36,351 bases of DNA. Origin: Streptosporangiaceae bacterium (GTDB taxonomy: Bacteria > Actinomycetota > Actinomycetes > Streptosporangiales > Streptosporangiaceae). The stretch is from the NCBI GenBank assembly GCA_025934635.1, contig JAICWX010000060.1, positions 1-36,351 on the forward strand. The letters run 5' to 3'. This document shows, in pieces, positions 5,996 through 14,547 of this stretch. Within the stretch, counting starts at the first letter, position 1, and every line of letters begins with the position of its first letter. The translations under genes and the position numbers were made by a program. The notes beneath the pieces are model-generated. The model worked only from the letters and a program-made list of their open reading frames with translations. It searched no databases and was not told where the DNA came from.

Positions 5996-7936
5996 ATGCA
6001 TGCTCACAACCCGACGTCTGCTGACAGCACCGCGACCGTCGAGCCCACGACCCTGGACGCGGCCGGCCATGCCCTGGCCCGGGCGTGCGATTACACGCTC
6101 GGCCTGCAGGACGCCGAAGGGTGGTGGCAGAGCGGCTTCGAGACCAACGTCACCATGGACGCCGAGGACCTGCTGCTGCGCGAGTTCCTCGGCCTGCACG
6201 ACGACGCGGTGATCGCGGCGACGGCACGCTGGATACGGTCCAAGCAGCGAGACGACGGCACCTGGGCCACCTATTTCGGCGGCCCCGGCGAACTGTCCAC
6301 CACCGTCGAGGCCTACCTGGCGCTGCGACTGGCCGGCGACGAGCCGGGCGAGCCGCACATGAAGCAGGCCTGCGTCTGGATCCTGGACCAGGGCGGGCTC
6401 GAGGCAACCCGCGTGTTCACCCGGATCTGGCTGGCGCTGTCCGGCCTGTGGCCCTGGGACGACCTGCCGGTCATCCCGCCTGAGATGATCTACATGCCGG
6501 CCTGGCTCCCGCTCAACATCTACGACTGGGCCTGCTGGGCGCGGCAGACGATCGTCGCGCTCGCCGTGCTCCAGTCCTTCTCCCCGGCCCGCCCGCTCCC
6601 GTTCACCGTCGACGAGCTCCGCACCGGCGTCACCCCGAAGCGCCCGCCCGCCGATCCGTGGGCGCGCGTCTTCACCGCGCTGGACAAGGCGCTGCACCAT
6701 TACCGTCCGGTCAAGTCACTGCGGCGGGCCGCCTTGCGGCGCTGCGCCGACTGGATCATCGCCCGGCAGGAGCGGGACGGCTCCTGGGGCGGCATCCAGC
6801 CGCCCTGGGTGTACTCGCTGATGGCGCTGAACATGCTCGGCTACGACGTGAGCCACCCGATCATGGCCAAGGGCCTGGCGGGCCTGGACCAGTTCACGAT
6901 CATCGAGGACACCGCGGACGGCCCGATGCGCACCTTCGACGCGTGCCAGGGGCCGGTCTGGGGCACCGCCCTGATGATGGTCGCGCTCGCCGACGCCGGC
7001 CTGCCGCCCGATCACCCCGCGCTGACGAACGCCGCCCGCTGGGTGCGCGGCGAAGAGATCCGCGGGCCGGGAGACTGGCAGGTGCGCCGGCCGGGGCTGG
7101 CGCCGGCCGGGTGGTCGTTCTCGTTCGACAACGACGTCTACCCCGACAACGACGACACCGCCGAGGTGGTACTGGCGCTGCGCCGGGTGGTGCCGGCCGA
7201 TCAGGCCGCTATCGACCGGGGCCTGACCTGGCTGACCGGGATGCAGTCCAAGGACGGCGGCTGGGGCGCGTTCGACGCCGACAACACCCGCAAGCTGGTC
7301 AAGAAGCCGCCGTTCTGCGACTTCGGCGAGGTCATCGACCCGCCGTCGGCGGACGTGACCGCCCATGTCGTGGAGGCGTTCGCCGCCGAGGGCCGGGCCG
7401 CCGAGCCGGCCGTCCGCCGCGGCGTGGTCTGGCTGCTGAAGGCCCAGGAACCGGACGGTTCCTGGTTCGGCCGGTGGGGCGCCAACTACGTGTACGGCAC
7501 CGGCGCGGTGGTGCCCGCGCTGATCGCGGCCGGGGTGCGGCCGGGCAAGCCGGCCATCCGGCGGGCCGTGGCCTGGCTGGAGGATCACCAGAATCCGGAC
7601 GGCGGCTGGGGCGAGGACCTGCGCTCCTACAACGACCCGGCGCTGGCCGGACGCGGTGAGTCCACCGCGTCGCAGACCGCCTGGGCGCTGCTCGCCCTGC
7701 TCGCGGCCGGGGAGCACCGCGGCGCCGCGGCCGAGCGCGGGATCCGCTGGCTGGTCCAGACGCAGCGGGCCGACGGGTCCTGGGACCAGCCGCAGTACAC
7801 CGGGACCGGGTTCCCCGGCGACGTCTACATCAACTACCACCTGTACCGGCTAGCATTTCCCATCAACGCCCTCGGCCGCTATGTGAGTCTTTCGCAGCCG
7901 GAGGTAGCGCCCGACGGAGACGATCCCGCATGCTAA
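5996..7936 (+). CDS. shc: Squalene-hopene cyclase
   Basis: A 646-residue class II triterpene cyclase that protonates squalene and cyclises it to hopene, the first step of hopanoid synthesis; family members sit monotopically in the membrane. The catalytic DxDD box is DNDDTA at residues 384-389. Several QW repeats are visible (LGLQDAEGWWQSG near 38, RQERDGSWGG near 260, MQSKDGGWGAF near 420, QEPDGSWFGRWG, HQNPDGGWGED, QRADGSW). So are conserved YMPAWLPLNIYDWACW and the C-terminal YINYHLYRLAFPINALGRY. Length is normal for the family. The squalene-forming genes (hpnCDE) and hopanoid-tailoring genes are not adjacent. The stop is 25 bases before the FHA-ABC transporter start, suggesting one transcript. 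Confidence 0.95.
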   Translation: MHAHNPTSADSTATVEPTTLDAAGHALARACDYTLGLQDAEGWWQSGFETNVTMDAEDLLLREFLGLHDDAVIAATARWIRSKQRDDGTWATYFGGPGELSTTVEAYLALRLAGDEPGEPHMKQACVWILDQGGLEATRVFTRIWLALSGLWPWDDLPVIPPEMIYMPAWLPLNIYDWACWARQTIVALAVLQSFSPARPLPFTVDELRTGVTPKRPPADPWARVFTALDKALHHYRPVKSLRRAALRRCADWIIARQERDGSWGGIQPPWVYSLMALNMLGYDVSHPIMAKGLAGLDQFTIIEDTADGPMRTFDACQGPVWGTALMMVALADAGLPPDHPALTNAARWVRGEEIRGPGDWQVRRPGLAPAGWSFSFDNDVYPDNDDTAEVVLALRRVVPADQAAIDRGLTWLTGMQSKDGGWGAFDADNTRKLVKKPPFCDFGEVIDPPSADVTAHVVEAFAAEGRAAEPAVRRGVVWLLKAQEPDGSWFGRWGANYVYGTGAVVPALIAAGVRPGKPAIRRAVAWLEDHQNPDGGWGEDLRSYNDPALAGRGESTASQTAWALLALLAAGEHRGAAAERGIRWLVQTQRADGSWDQPQYTGTGFPGDVYINYHLYRLAFPINALGRYVSLSQPEVAPDGDDPAC

Positions 7937-7961
7937 TGGCAGGACAGGGGTGGGAGGGACG

Positions 7962-10454
7962 ATGCCTGCTTCCAGCGGCCGGCCAGTTCAGGCTCCGGGG
8001 TTAAGCCCTATGACCGGGCCCTTCTCCTGGCAGGCGGCCGGGCCGATGCTGCTCGTGGAGATCAACGGGACTGAGAAGACGCTCCGGCCGGGACCGTCGT
8101 ACCGGGTGGGACGCGATCCGAAGTCCGACATCGTCATCGACGACATCCGGGTCTCCTGGGATCATCTGGTGCTGCGGGCCGACAACGGAGTGTGGTTCGC
8201 CGTCGACTGCGGCAGCACGAACGGGACGTTCGTGGCGTCACGGAAGATCGACCGGTTCGAGATCACCGACGACTGCGTGCTGCACTTCGGCGGCACCGGC
8301 GACGGCCCGGCCATGTCCTGCTCGCTGTACCGCTGGCAGCGCTCCGACTGGCCGAGCGTGGACCGGCGGCCCAGCCTGGTGATGCCCGCGCCTGCCCGCG
8401 CGCTGCGGATCGGCCGCGCGAGCGACAACGACATCGTGCTGACCGATCTCAACATCTCCCGTCACCATGCGGAACTGCGGAACACCGGCGACGGCGGCTA
8501 CGCGATCGTCGACCTGGACAGCAGCAACGGGACCTTCCTCAACGGCGCGCGGGTCATCTTCACCTCACCGGTGACCGAACAGGACATCATCGGCATCGGC
8601 CCCGCCACGTTCCGCCTGGTCGGCGGCGAACTCCGGCAGTTCATCGACAGCGGCGACGTCTCGCTGATCGCGCAGGACCTCACGGTGCGCCTGCCGGAAG
8701 GCCGGGTCCTGCTCGACCGGGTCAGCTTCCCGATCGGCGAGCGCAGCCTGGTGGCGGTCATCGGGCCGAGCGGGGCGGGCAAGACTACGCTGCTCCGCGC
8801 CCTGACCGGGACGGCGCCCGCGACCGAGGGCGCGGTCCTGTACGACAACCGCGATCTCTACTCGCATTACGCCGAACTGCGGCACCGGATCGGCCTGGTG
8901 CCCCAGGAAGACGTCATCTATCCCCAGCTGACCCCGCGGCGCGCCCTCGGCTACGCGGCCGAGCTCCGGTTCCCCGGTGACACCTCGGACGAGGAACGCG
9001 GCGCCCGGGTCCAGGAGGTCCTCACGGAGCTCAAGCTCACCGAGACCACCAAGGACCGCCCGGCGCCGGCCGCGGATACCACGGCCGTGTCGTTGTCGGG
9101 CGGCGAGAAGAAGCGCGTCAACATCGCGCTGGAGCTGCTGACCAAGCCGTCGGTGCTGTTCCTGGACGAGCCCACCTCCAGCCTGGACATCGAGCTCAAG
9201 GAAGACGTCGTTGACGGCATGAGGGAGCTGGCCCAGGACGGCCGCACGGTGATCATGGTCACCCACGACCTGGAGTACCTGGATAAATGCGACCGGGTGC
9301 TGCTGCTGAAGCCCGGCGGCCAGATGGTGTTCTACGGACCGTCGGAGGAAGGGCTCCGCTATTTCGGCAAATCGCGCTGGGTCGAGGTGTACCGGGCCCT
9401 GCGCACCGAGCCCGAGCGCGACTGGGCGGGAGAATTCAAGCAGTCGTCCTGCTACAGCCAGTACGTGGCCAGCGGGCTGAAGGCGCACGTCCCGGATCCC
9501 GCCCGCAGCCCCTCCGAGCCGCCCCCGGCGCCCCGCAGCCGCCTGGCCCAGCTGGCCATCTTGTGCCGGAGGTACACCACCCTCATCGCCGCCGACCGGG
9601 GCTTCCTGATCTCGCTGGCCATCGCCCCGATCGTATTCGGGGGCCTGGTCAGGCTGCTGGCCGGCAAGCAGGGGCTGGTCGGCGCCAGGAACATCAACGC
9701 CGAGACCACGTTGCTGTTCCTGGCCCTCATCGCCGTCCTGGGCGGCGCGGCCGGATCGGTGCGGGAGCTGATCAAGGAACGGGCGATGTACGTCCGGGAG
9801 CGGACGGCCGGCCTGTCAGCCGGCGCCTACCTGCTGTCCAAGATCGTGGTGCTCGGGCTCATCACCGGCATCCAGGCCGCCCTGCTGGTCCTCATCGGCG
9901 TCACTGGTGTGCCGTTGCCGTCGCACGGCGCGTATCTCCCGTCGCCGCTGGTCGAAATCCTGCTCGCCGTGGTCGTGCTCTCCGTTGCCTCCATGACCGT
10001 AGGCCTGGCCGTGTCCGCGTTCGTCGATTCGTCGGAGAAGACGATGCAGGCGCTCGTGCTGATCGCGATCGTGCAGGTCATGCTGTCCGGCGGCGTCCTG
10101 GCGCTGGGGGCCGGGCTGAAGCAGATCGCCTATGTGGCCCCGGCCCGCTGGGGGTTCGGCGCGACGGCGGCCACCGCCGACCTCAACGGCCTGCTGCGCG
10201 GGACCGGCAAGGTGCCCGACCCGGTCTGGGATCACCGGCCCGCCGCCTGGCTGCAGTCCATGGGCCTGCTGGTCCTGCTAGTGGTGATCTTCACGCTCGT
10301 CGCCTGGTGGCGGCTGCTCCGGATCGGCCCCGGCCGGGCCCGGCCGCTGCTCGGGTTCCGGGTCCGGCGGCGCCGACGGCGCCGGGCGCAGACCGCACCG
10401 CCCGGTCAGGACGCGGGCGTCAGCCGCGGGCCGCTCGCGCGGACGCCGCCCTGA
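7962..10454 (+). CDS. FHA-domain ABC exporter (Rv1747-like), ATPase fused to permease
   Basis: An 830-residue half-transporter with the order FHA-FHA-ATPase-permease. FHA1 (about 30-112) has GR...VSWDH...STNG; FHA2 (about 146-225) has GR...ISRHH...SSNG, so both keep phosphothreonine-binding residues. The ATPase has Walker A GPSGAGKTT near 268, signature LSGGE near 378, Walker B VLFLDEPT near 398-405 and H-loop VTHD. The C-terminal part (about 535-800) is an ABC2-type membrane domain of about six helices. Mycobacterial Rv1747 has this architecture, exports cell-envelope glycolipids and is controlled by the Thr kinase PknF; regulation by Thr phosphorylation is inferred here. The ATG at 7962 follows GGAGG closely; GTG at 7950 is an alternative. 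The upstream gene is shc. Confidence 0.92.
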   Translation: MPASSGRPVQAPGLSPMTGPFSWQAAGPMLLVEINGTEKTLRPGPSYRVGRDPKSDIVIDDIRVSWDHLVLRADNGVWFAVDCGSTNGTFVASRKIDRFEITDDCVLHFGGTGDGPAMSCSLYRWQRSDWPSVDRRPSLVMPAPARALRIGRASDNDIVLTDLNISRHHAELRNTGDGGYAIVDLDSSNGTFLNGARVIFTSPVTEQDIIGIGPATFRLVGGELRQFIDSGDVSLIAQDLTVRLPEGRVLLDRVSFPIGERSLVAVIGPSGAGKTTLLRALTGTAPATEGAVLYDNRDLYSHYAELRHRIGLVPQEDVIYPQLTPRRALGYAAELRFPGDTSDEERGARVQEVLTELKLTETTKDRPAPAADTTAVSLSGGEKKRVNIALELLTKPSVLFLDEPTSSLDIELKEDVVDGMRELAQDGRTVIMVTHDLEYLDKCDRVLLLKPGGQMVFYGPSEEGLRYFGKSRWVEVYRALRTEPERDWAGEFKQSSCYSQYVASGLKAHVPDPARSPSEPPPAPRSRLAQLAILCRRYTTLIAADRGFLISLAIAPIVFGGLVRLLAGKQGLVGARNINAETTLLFLALIAVLGGAAGSVRELIKERAMYVRERTAGLSAGAYLLSKIVVLGLITGIQAALLVLIGVTGVPLPSHGAYLPSPLVEILLAVVVLSVASMTVGLAVSAFVDSSEKTMQALVLIAIVQVMLSGGVLALGAGLKQIAYVAPARWGFGATAATADLNGLLRGTGKVPDPVWDHRPAAWLQSMGLLVLLVVIFTLVAWWRLLRIGPGRARPLLGFRVRRRRRRRAQTAPPGQDAGVSRGPLARTPP

Positions 10455-10458
10455 CCAC

Positions 10459-10474
10459 CCCGGTCGTGACCGGG
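10459..10474. terminator. Bidirectional terminator between exporter and selB
   Basis: A perfect seven-base inverted repeat CCCGGTC-GT-GACCGGG lies between the convergent stop codons of the FHA-ABC gene and selB. It has no U-tract, as is common in high-GC actinobacteria. Confidence 0.5.
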
Positions 10475-10486
10475 CTGGCCGTGGCC

Positions 10487-12307
10487 TCACCGCAGGCGGC
10501 GGCGGTCGTCGGGCAGGCGCTGGGTAATCCCGGCCCGGTCCAGGTACTCGAGCAACGGGATCGCGACCCGGCGGCTAGTGCCGAGTGCCTGCCGGGCCTC
10601 GGCGGTGGTGAACGGCTGGGGCAGCCCGGCCAGGACCTCCGCCGCCCGGCTGCGCGCGTCCGGGGCCAGCACGACCTGATCAGAGACCCGGAGCAGCAGG
10701 CCGGCCCGGGCGGCGGCCGCGATGGCCTTCTGGTCCAGCCCGAGCTCGTGCAGCCGATTGGCGTCCGGCGCACCGAACGGCGCCGTGGCCAGGTCCGCCA
10801 GGACGGCCCGCACCGCCGCGGCCACCCGCGGCGGCAGTGACGGCGCGGGCGGCCCGCCTTCCGGCGGCGCGGCCGGGCGCAGGTAACCGTCCCTGAGCTG
10901 GACGTGGTCGCGGGCCAGCGCCTCGACCAGGGCCCGGTCGGCCAGGCCGAGCGCGGCCCGGGCCGCCTCGGCCGGCATGCCGATGGCCAGCGGATCGCGC
11001 TCGGCGTGGGCGGCAACCGCCTCGGCCAGCTGACGGCGCAGGGCGGCCCAGCGGTCCGGGTCGGCCAGCCAGTCCCCGGCCGCGACCGGAGCCGGCGAGG
11101 TGCCGCCGACGCCCATCGCCGCCAGCGCGCCCGCCCGCAGGAAGTCATGGCGGCGCAGCAGGTCACCGGCCGACGGCGGATCGGGCCAGGCGGCCAGCTC
11201 GCGCCCGGCCGCGGCGGCCGCGCCGCGCCTGGTGAGCGCCGGCGGCGCGACGTCGAGCACCGTCGCGCCGATGATCGCCAGGCTGGCGCTGCCCGGGTCG
11301 CGGAGCAGCACCCGGTCCCCGACGTGCAGCGGGAGCGCGTCGCGCAGCGTCAGCCGGGCGATCGCCGATGGCCCCGGCGGCCCGAGCGCCCGGACCCGGA
11401 CCCGGACCCGGGCCGAGCCGATATGCAGGGCCATCTCGGGCGGCAGCGTCTTCCCGGCCGCGGGGGCCGGCTCCGCCTCCGGCCCGCCCGGGACCAGCCG
11501 CACGTCCAGCAGCCGGGTCAGGGTCCAGCGGCCGGCCTCGATCAGCGCCATCCCGCGGGCCGGGACGCCAGCCGGGACCCCGCGCAGGTTGACCGCGACG
11601 CGCGTGACCCCGGTGGCCGACGTGACCGCCTCGTTCATCGACTCCAGGCCCCTGATCCTGGTCGGCCGCAGCGACGGCGTGAGCAGCACTTCCTGGCCGG
11701 CGGTCAGCGTCCCGGCCGGCAGCGTCCCGGTCACGACGGTGCCGGCGCCGCGGATGCTGAACGACCGGTCCACCCAGAGCCGGACCGGGGCGGCCGGATC
11801 GGGCACGGGCAGCGCCGCGGCCAGCCGGGCCAGCGCGTCCCGCAGCTCGGGCAGGCCCGCGCCGGTGACCGCGCTCACTGCCACTGCCGGCACCGCGCCC
11901 AGGCTGGTACGGCCCAGCCAGCCGAGCGCCTGCCGGGTGGCCGGGCCGGGATCGGCCAGGTCACTGCGGGTGACCGCGAGCAGGCCGTGCCTGATGCCGA
12001 CCGCGTCGACGGCGGCGAGGTGCTCGGCTGACTGGGGCATCCAGCCGCCGTCGGCCGCCACCACGAACAGCACCGCGGGCACCGGGCCGAGGCCGGCCAG
12101 CATGTTCGGCACGAAGCGCTCATGGCCGGGCACGTCGACGAACGCCACCCGCTGCCCGCCCGGCAGCGTCGTCCAGGCGAAGCCCAGGTCGATGGTCAGC
12201 CCGCGGCGCCGCTCCTCAGCCCACCGGTCCGGCTCCATCCCGGTCAGCGCCTGCACCAGCGCCGATTTCCCGTGGTCCACGTGCCCCGCGGTCGCGATCA
12301 CCTGCAC
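10487..12307 (-). CDS. selB: Selenocysteine-specific elongation factor SelB
   Basis: A 606-residue GTPase that delivers Sec-tRNA to UGA codons followed by a SECIS element. The G domain shows G1 AGHVDHGKSAL (7-17), G2 RRRGLTIDLGF, G3 DVPGHERF and G4 TRSD (Arg where many relatives have Lys). EF-Tu-like beta-barrel domains follow (FSIRGAGTVVTGTLPAG), then a long C-terminal region with winged-helix segments for SECIS binding (for example AAEVLAGLPQPFTTAEARQALGTSRRVAIPLLEYLDRAGIT, interrupted reading). The GTG start at 12307 overlaps the selA end by 10 bases. The gene is normal in length and looks functional. Confidence 0.95.
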   Translation of the reverse strand: MQVIATAGHVDHGKSALVQALTGMEPDRWAEERRRGLTIDLGFAWTTLPGGQRVAFVDVPGHERFVPNMLAGLGPVPAVLFVVAADGGWMPQSAEHLAAVDAVGIRHGLLAVTRSDLADPGPATRQALGWLGRTSLGAVPAVAVSAVTGAGLPELRDALARLAAALPVPDPAAPVRLWVDRSFSIRGAGTVVTGTLPAGTLTAGQEVLLTPSLRPTRIRGLESMNEAVTSATGVTRVAVNLRGVPAGVPARGMALIEAGRWTLTRLLDVRLVPGGPEAEPAPAAGKTLPPEMALHIGSARVRVRVRALGPPGPSAIARLTLRDALPLHVGDRVLLRDPGSASLAIIGATVLDVAPPALTRRGAAAAAGRELAAWPDPPSAGDLLRRHDFLRAGALAAMGVGGTSPAPVAAGDWLADPDRWAALRRQLAEAVAAHAERDPLAIGMPAEAARAALGLADRALVEALARDHVQLRDGYLRPAAPPEGGPPAPSLPPRVAAAVRAVLADLATAPFGAPDANRLHELGLDQKAIAAAARAGLLLRVSDQVVLAPDARSRAAEVLAGLPQPFTTAEARQALGTSRRVAIPLLEYLDRAGITQRLPDDRRRLR

Positions 12308-13611
12308 GAGGATCCCCGCGATACGGCGGCCAGGACGGCGTTCACGAGGGCGTCGTCGTCGCCGGGGGGCACGGAGCGGAGGTCCAGCAGGAGGCGCCCG
12401 CCTTCCAGGCGCCCGACCACGGCGGGCTGGCCGGCGCGCAGCGGCGCGGCCAGCGATTCCGGCAGGCTCACCGCGAAGCTGTCCAGCTCGACGCCCGGCG
12501 CGCCGCCGCCGCCTACGGCGGCCCTGGACGCCGCCACGAAGGCGCTGACGCCGGCGGCGGCCAGCGGGGCCACCACCCGTTCGGCCCGCTGGAGGACGGA
12601 GGCCGGGTCGGCGGCCAGCGCGGCGGCGACCGGCGGGACCGGTCCGGTGAGGGTCGCCTCCAGCGCGGCCAGGGTCAGCTTGTCCACCCGCAGCGCCCGG
12701 GCCAGCGGATGCCGGGTCAGCCTGCGCACCAGGTCCTCCCGGCCGACCAGCAGGCCGGCCTGCGGGCCGCCGAGCAGCTTGTCGCCGCTCGCGGTGACGA
12801 GGGCGGCGCCGTCCCGCAGGGCGGCCGCGGCGCTCGGCTCGTCCGGCAGCAGCGGGTGCGGGACGAGCAGGCCGGAGCCGATGTCGAACACCACCGGCGG
12901 GCCCAGCCCGGCCAGGCCGGCCACGGTCACGGCGGCGGTGAAGCCCTCGATGCGGAAGTTGGACGGGTGCACCTTGAGGATGAACGCGGTCCGCGGCCCG
13001 GCCGCGGCGGCGTAGTCCTCAAGCGTCGTCCGGTTGGTGGTGCCGACCTCGCGCAGCCGGGCGCCGGTCGAGACGAGCAGGTCGGGCAGCCGGAAGCGGT
13101 CGCCGATCTCGATCAGCTCGCCCCGGCTGATCACGATCTCGTCGGCGTCCGGGCCGCTCAGCGCGGTGGCCGCCAGGACCAGGGCGGCCGCGTTGTTGTT
13201 CACCACGGCCACCGCCCCGGCGGCGGGGACCGCCCGGGCCAGCGCACTGAGCGCGCCCGCGCCGCGGCGGGCCCGTGCCCCCGAGGCCAGGTCGAACTCC
13301 ACGTCGCAGGAGCCCGCCGCCGCGACCAGCGCGTCCACCGCCGCGGCCGACAGCGGCGCCCGGCCCAGGTTGGTGTGGACCAGCACACCGGTCGCGTTGA
13401 TCACCGGCGTCAGCGCGGCCGCCCGGGCCGGAAGCTCGGCGACGGCGGCGTCGGCGACCTCCTCCGGGGCGATCCGGCCGTCCCGGGCCCGCTGCTGGGC
13501 GCGGGTCACGGCCGCCTTGACCAGAGCGCGGCCCAGCCTGCGCTCGGCGTCCACCAGGCGGGGATCGGCCAGCAGCAGGTCCGTGCGCGGCACGCGGCGC
13601 CTGTCGTCCAC
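12298..13611 (-). CDS. selA: L-seryl-tRNA(Sec) selenium transferase
   Basis: A 437-residue PLP enzyme that converts Ser-tRNA(Sec) to Sec-tRNA(Sec) using selenophosphate. Family marks are VINATGVLVHTNLGRAPLS near residue 70, VVNNNAAALVLAATAL, SRGELIEIGDRFRLPD, LREVGTTNRT, the HPSNFRIEGF segment and the PLP-lysine motif SGDKLLGGPQAGLLVG (Lys278). The GTG at 13611 has no clear ribosome-binding site. A TATCGT at -13 on the minus strand would suit a leaderless transcript. It is translationally overlapped with selB. It is divergent from a membrane protein gene. Function depends on selC and selD encoded elsewhere. Confidence 0.95.
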   Translation of the reverse strand: MDDRRRVPRTDLLLADPRLVDAERRLGRALVKAAVTRAQQRARDGRIAPEEVADAAVAELPARAAALTPVINATGVLVHTNLGRAPLSAAAVDALVAAAGSCDVEFDLASGARARRGAGALSALARAVPAAGAVAVVNNNAAALVLAATALSGPDADEIVISRGELIEIGDRFRLPDLLVSTGARLREVGTTNRTTLEDYAAAAGPRTAFILKVHPSNFRIEGFTAAVTVAGLAGLGPPVVFDIGSGLLVPHPLLPDEPSAAAALRDGAALVTASGDKLLGGPQAGLLVGREDLVRRLTRHPLARALRVDKLTLAALEATLTGPVPPVAAALAADPASVLQRAERVVAPLAAAGVSAFVAASRAAVGGGGAPGVELDSFAVSLPESLAAPLRAGQPAVVGRLEGGRLLLDLRSVPPGDDDALVNAVLAAVSRGSSCR

Positions 13612-13650
13612 GTCGCGAACGATACCGTGACGGCGCGGAATGGAATACTG

Positions 13651-13673
13651 CGCCCTTCTCCGGGTAGAGGGCG
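13651..13673 (+). other. Hairpin in the divergent selA / membrane-protein intergenic region
   Basis: CGCCCT (13651-13656) pairs with AGGGCG (13668-13673) across an 11-base loop, within the likely leader of the downstream membrane-protein gene. A regulatory role is only a possibility. The remaining intergenic DNA (13612-13727) holds both promoters, none of which is convincing by eye. Confidence 0.3.
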
Positions 13674-13727
13674 GGCAGTTAAGGCCCGTACAACAAGAAA
13701 TCGCAACTCACACGGGAAGTGATAGGC

Positions 13728-14480
13728 ATGGCTGGGATGCTGCAGATGCGGCGCAGTAGAGGAGCCTTCAGCGGATTTCTGCTGATCTTGCTCGGGCTGT
13801 GGGGCGCACTCATTCCGTTCATCGGACCATATTTCGACTTCGCGTACACGCCCGATAAGGCGTGGACCTATAACACCGGCCGCCTGTGGCTGGAGCTGCT
13901 GCCCGGTGCCGCGGTCTTCGTCGGCGGCTTCTTCCTGATGGCCGCCCGGGGCCGGCACACCGCGCTGTTCGGCGCCCTGCTGGCCGTCGCGGCTGGCGGC
14001 TGGTTCGTGCTGGGGCAGAGCCTGAGCCCGCTGTGGAACAACCACGTGGCCATGGGCGGCACGCCTGCGAGCAGCACGCAGTACATGCGGATCATGGAGC
14101 AGCTCGGCTTCTTCACCGCGCTCGGCGTCGTCATCGTGTTCGTGGCGGGCACGGCGCTCGGCCGGATCGCGTCGGTGGCGTCCGGGATCCGCCCGGTCGA
14201 CGAGGTCGATGAGGTGGATGAGGTGGATGAGGTCCGGGACAGCACCGTCCCGGTCGAGCGGGTGCCCGCGGCCCGTACCGCTCCGGCCGACACCGTCCCG
14301 GTGGAGCGGGTGCCGGCCGGCGCCCGCCCGCTCCCGGCCCGGACCAAGATGGAGCCCGTGGCGACCCGGACCGAAGCCGAGCCGGCCAAGCGCAGCTGGC
14401 CCGGCCGGCGGAACCGGACGGAGGACACCCGGCCGGCCCAGGACACCACCGGGACCGTCGGGTCCGGCACCATCCAGTAA
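13728..14480 (+). CDS. Four-TM membrane protein with charged repeat tail
   Basis: A 250-residue integral membrane protein of unknown function. Hydrophobic segments lie at about residues 14-34 (FLLILLGLWGALIPFIG), 58-75, 80-98 and 125-150; the loop between the first two contains YFDFAYTPDKAWTYNTGRLW. The cytoplasmic C-terminal tail (after about 155) is unusual. It has four DEV repeats, then a duplicated TVPVERVPA unit, then a basic R/K-rich end with several Thr that could be phosphorylated. The ATG at 13728 is preferred over GTG 13719 because GGAAG lies at a workable distance. It is divergent from selA and upstream of the GT87 gene by 67 bases. Confidence 0.75.
   Translation: MAGMLQMRRSRGAFSGFLLILLGLWGALIPFIGPYFDFAYTPDKAWTYNTGRLWLELLPGAAVFVGGFFLMAARGRHTALFGALLAVAAGGWFVLGQSLSPLWNNHVAMGGTPASSTQYMRIMEQLGFFTALGVVIVFVAGTALGRIASVASGIRPVDEVDEVDEVDEVRDSTVPVERVPAARTAPADTVPVERVPAGARPLPARTKMEPVATRTEAEPAKRSWPGRRNRTEDTRPAQDTTGTVGSGTIQ
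14199..14234 (+). repeat. Four 9-base tandem repeats inside the membrane-protein gene
   Basis: Four units of GAYGAGGTS encode DEVDEVDEVDEV. The repeats are in frame, so the copy number can change without a frameshift. Confidence 0.85.
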
Positions 14481-14547
14481 GGCACCGCCCCGCCTGCATG
14501 CCACTATCATCGGCACGACATATCCGTGCTACCGGTGAAGGGGTGTC

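Noticed and set aside
10574..10581. GGCTAGTG motif as an inverted copy of the IS630 tail end
   Set aside because: It is eight bases inside selB with no further similarity to the transposase blocks.
13612..13727. tRNA(Sec) gene next to selA
   Set aside because: The region has a short hairpin only; no acceptor/T-arm pattern or UCA anticodon arm can be folded, and none was seen after selB either.
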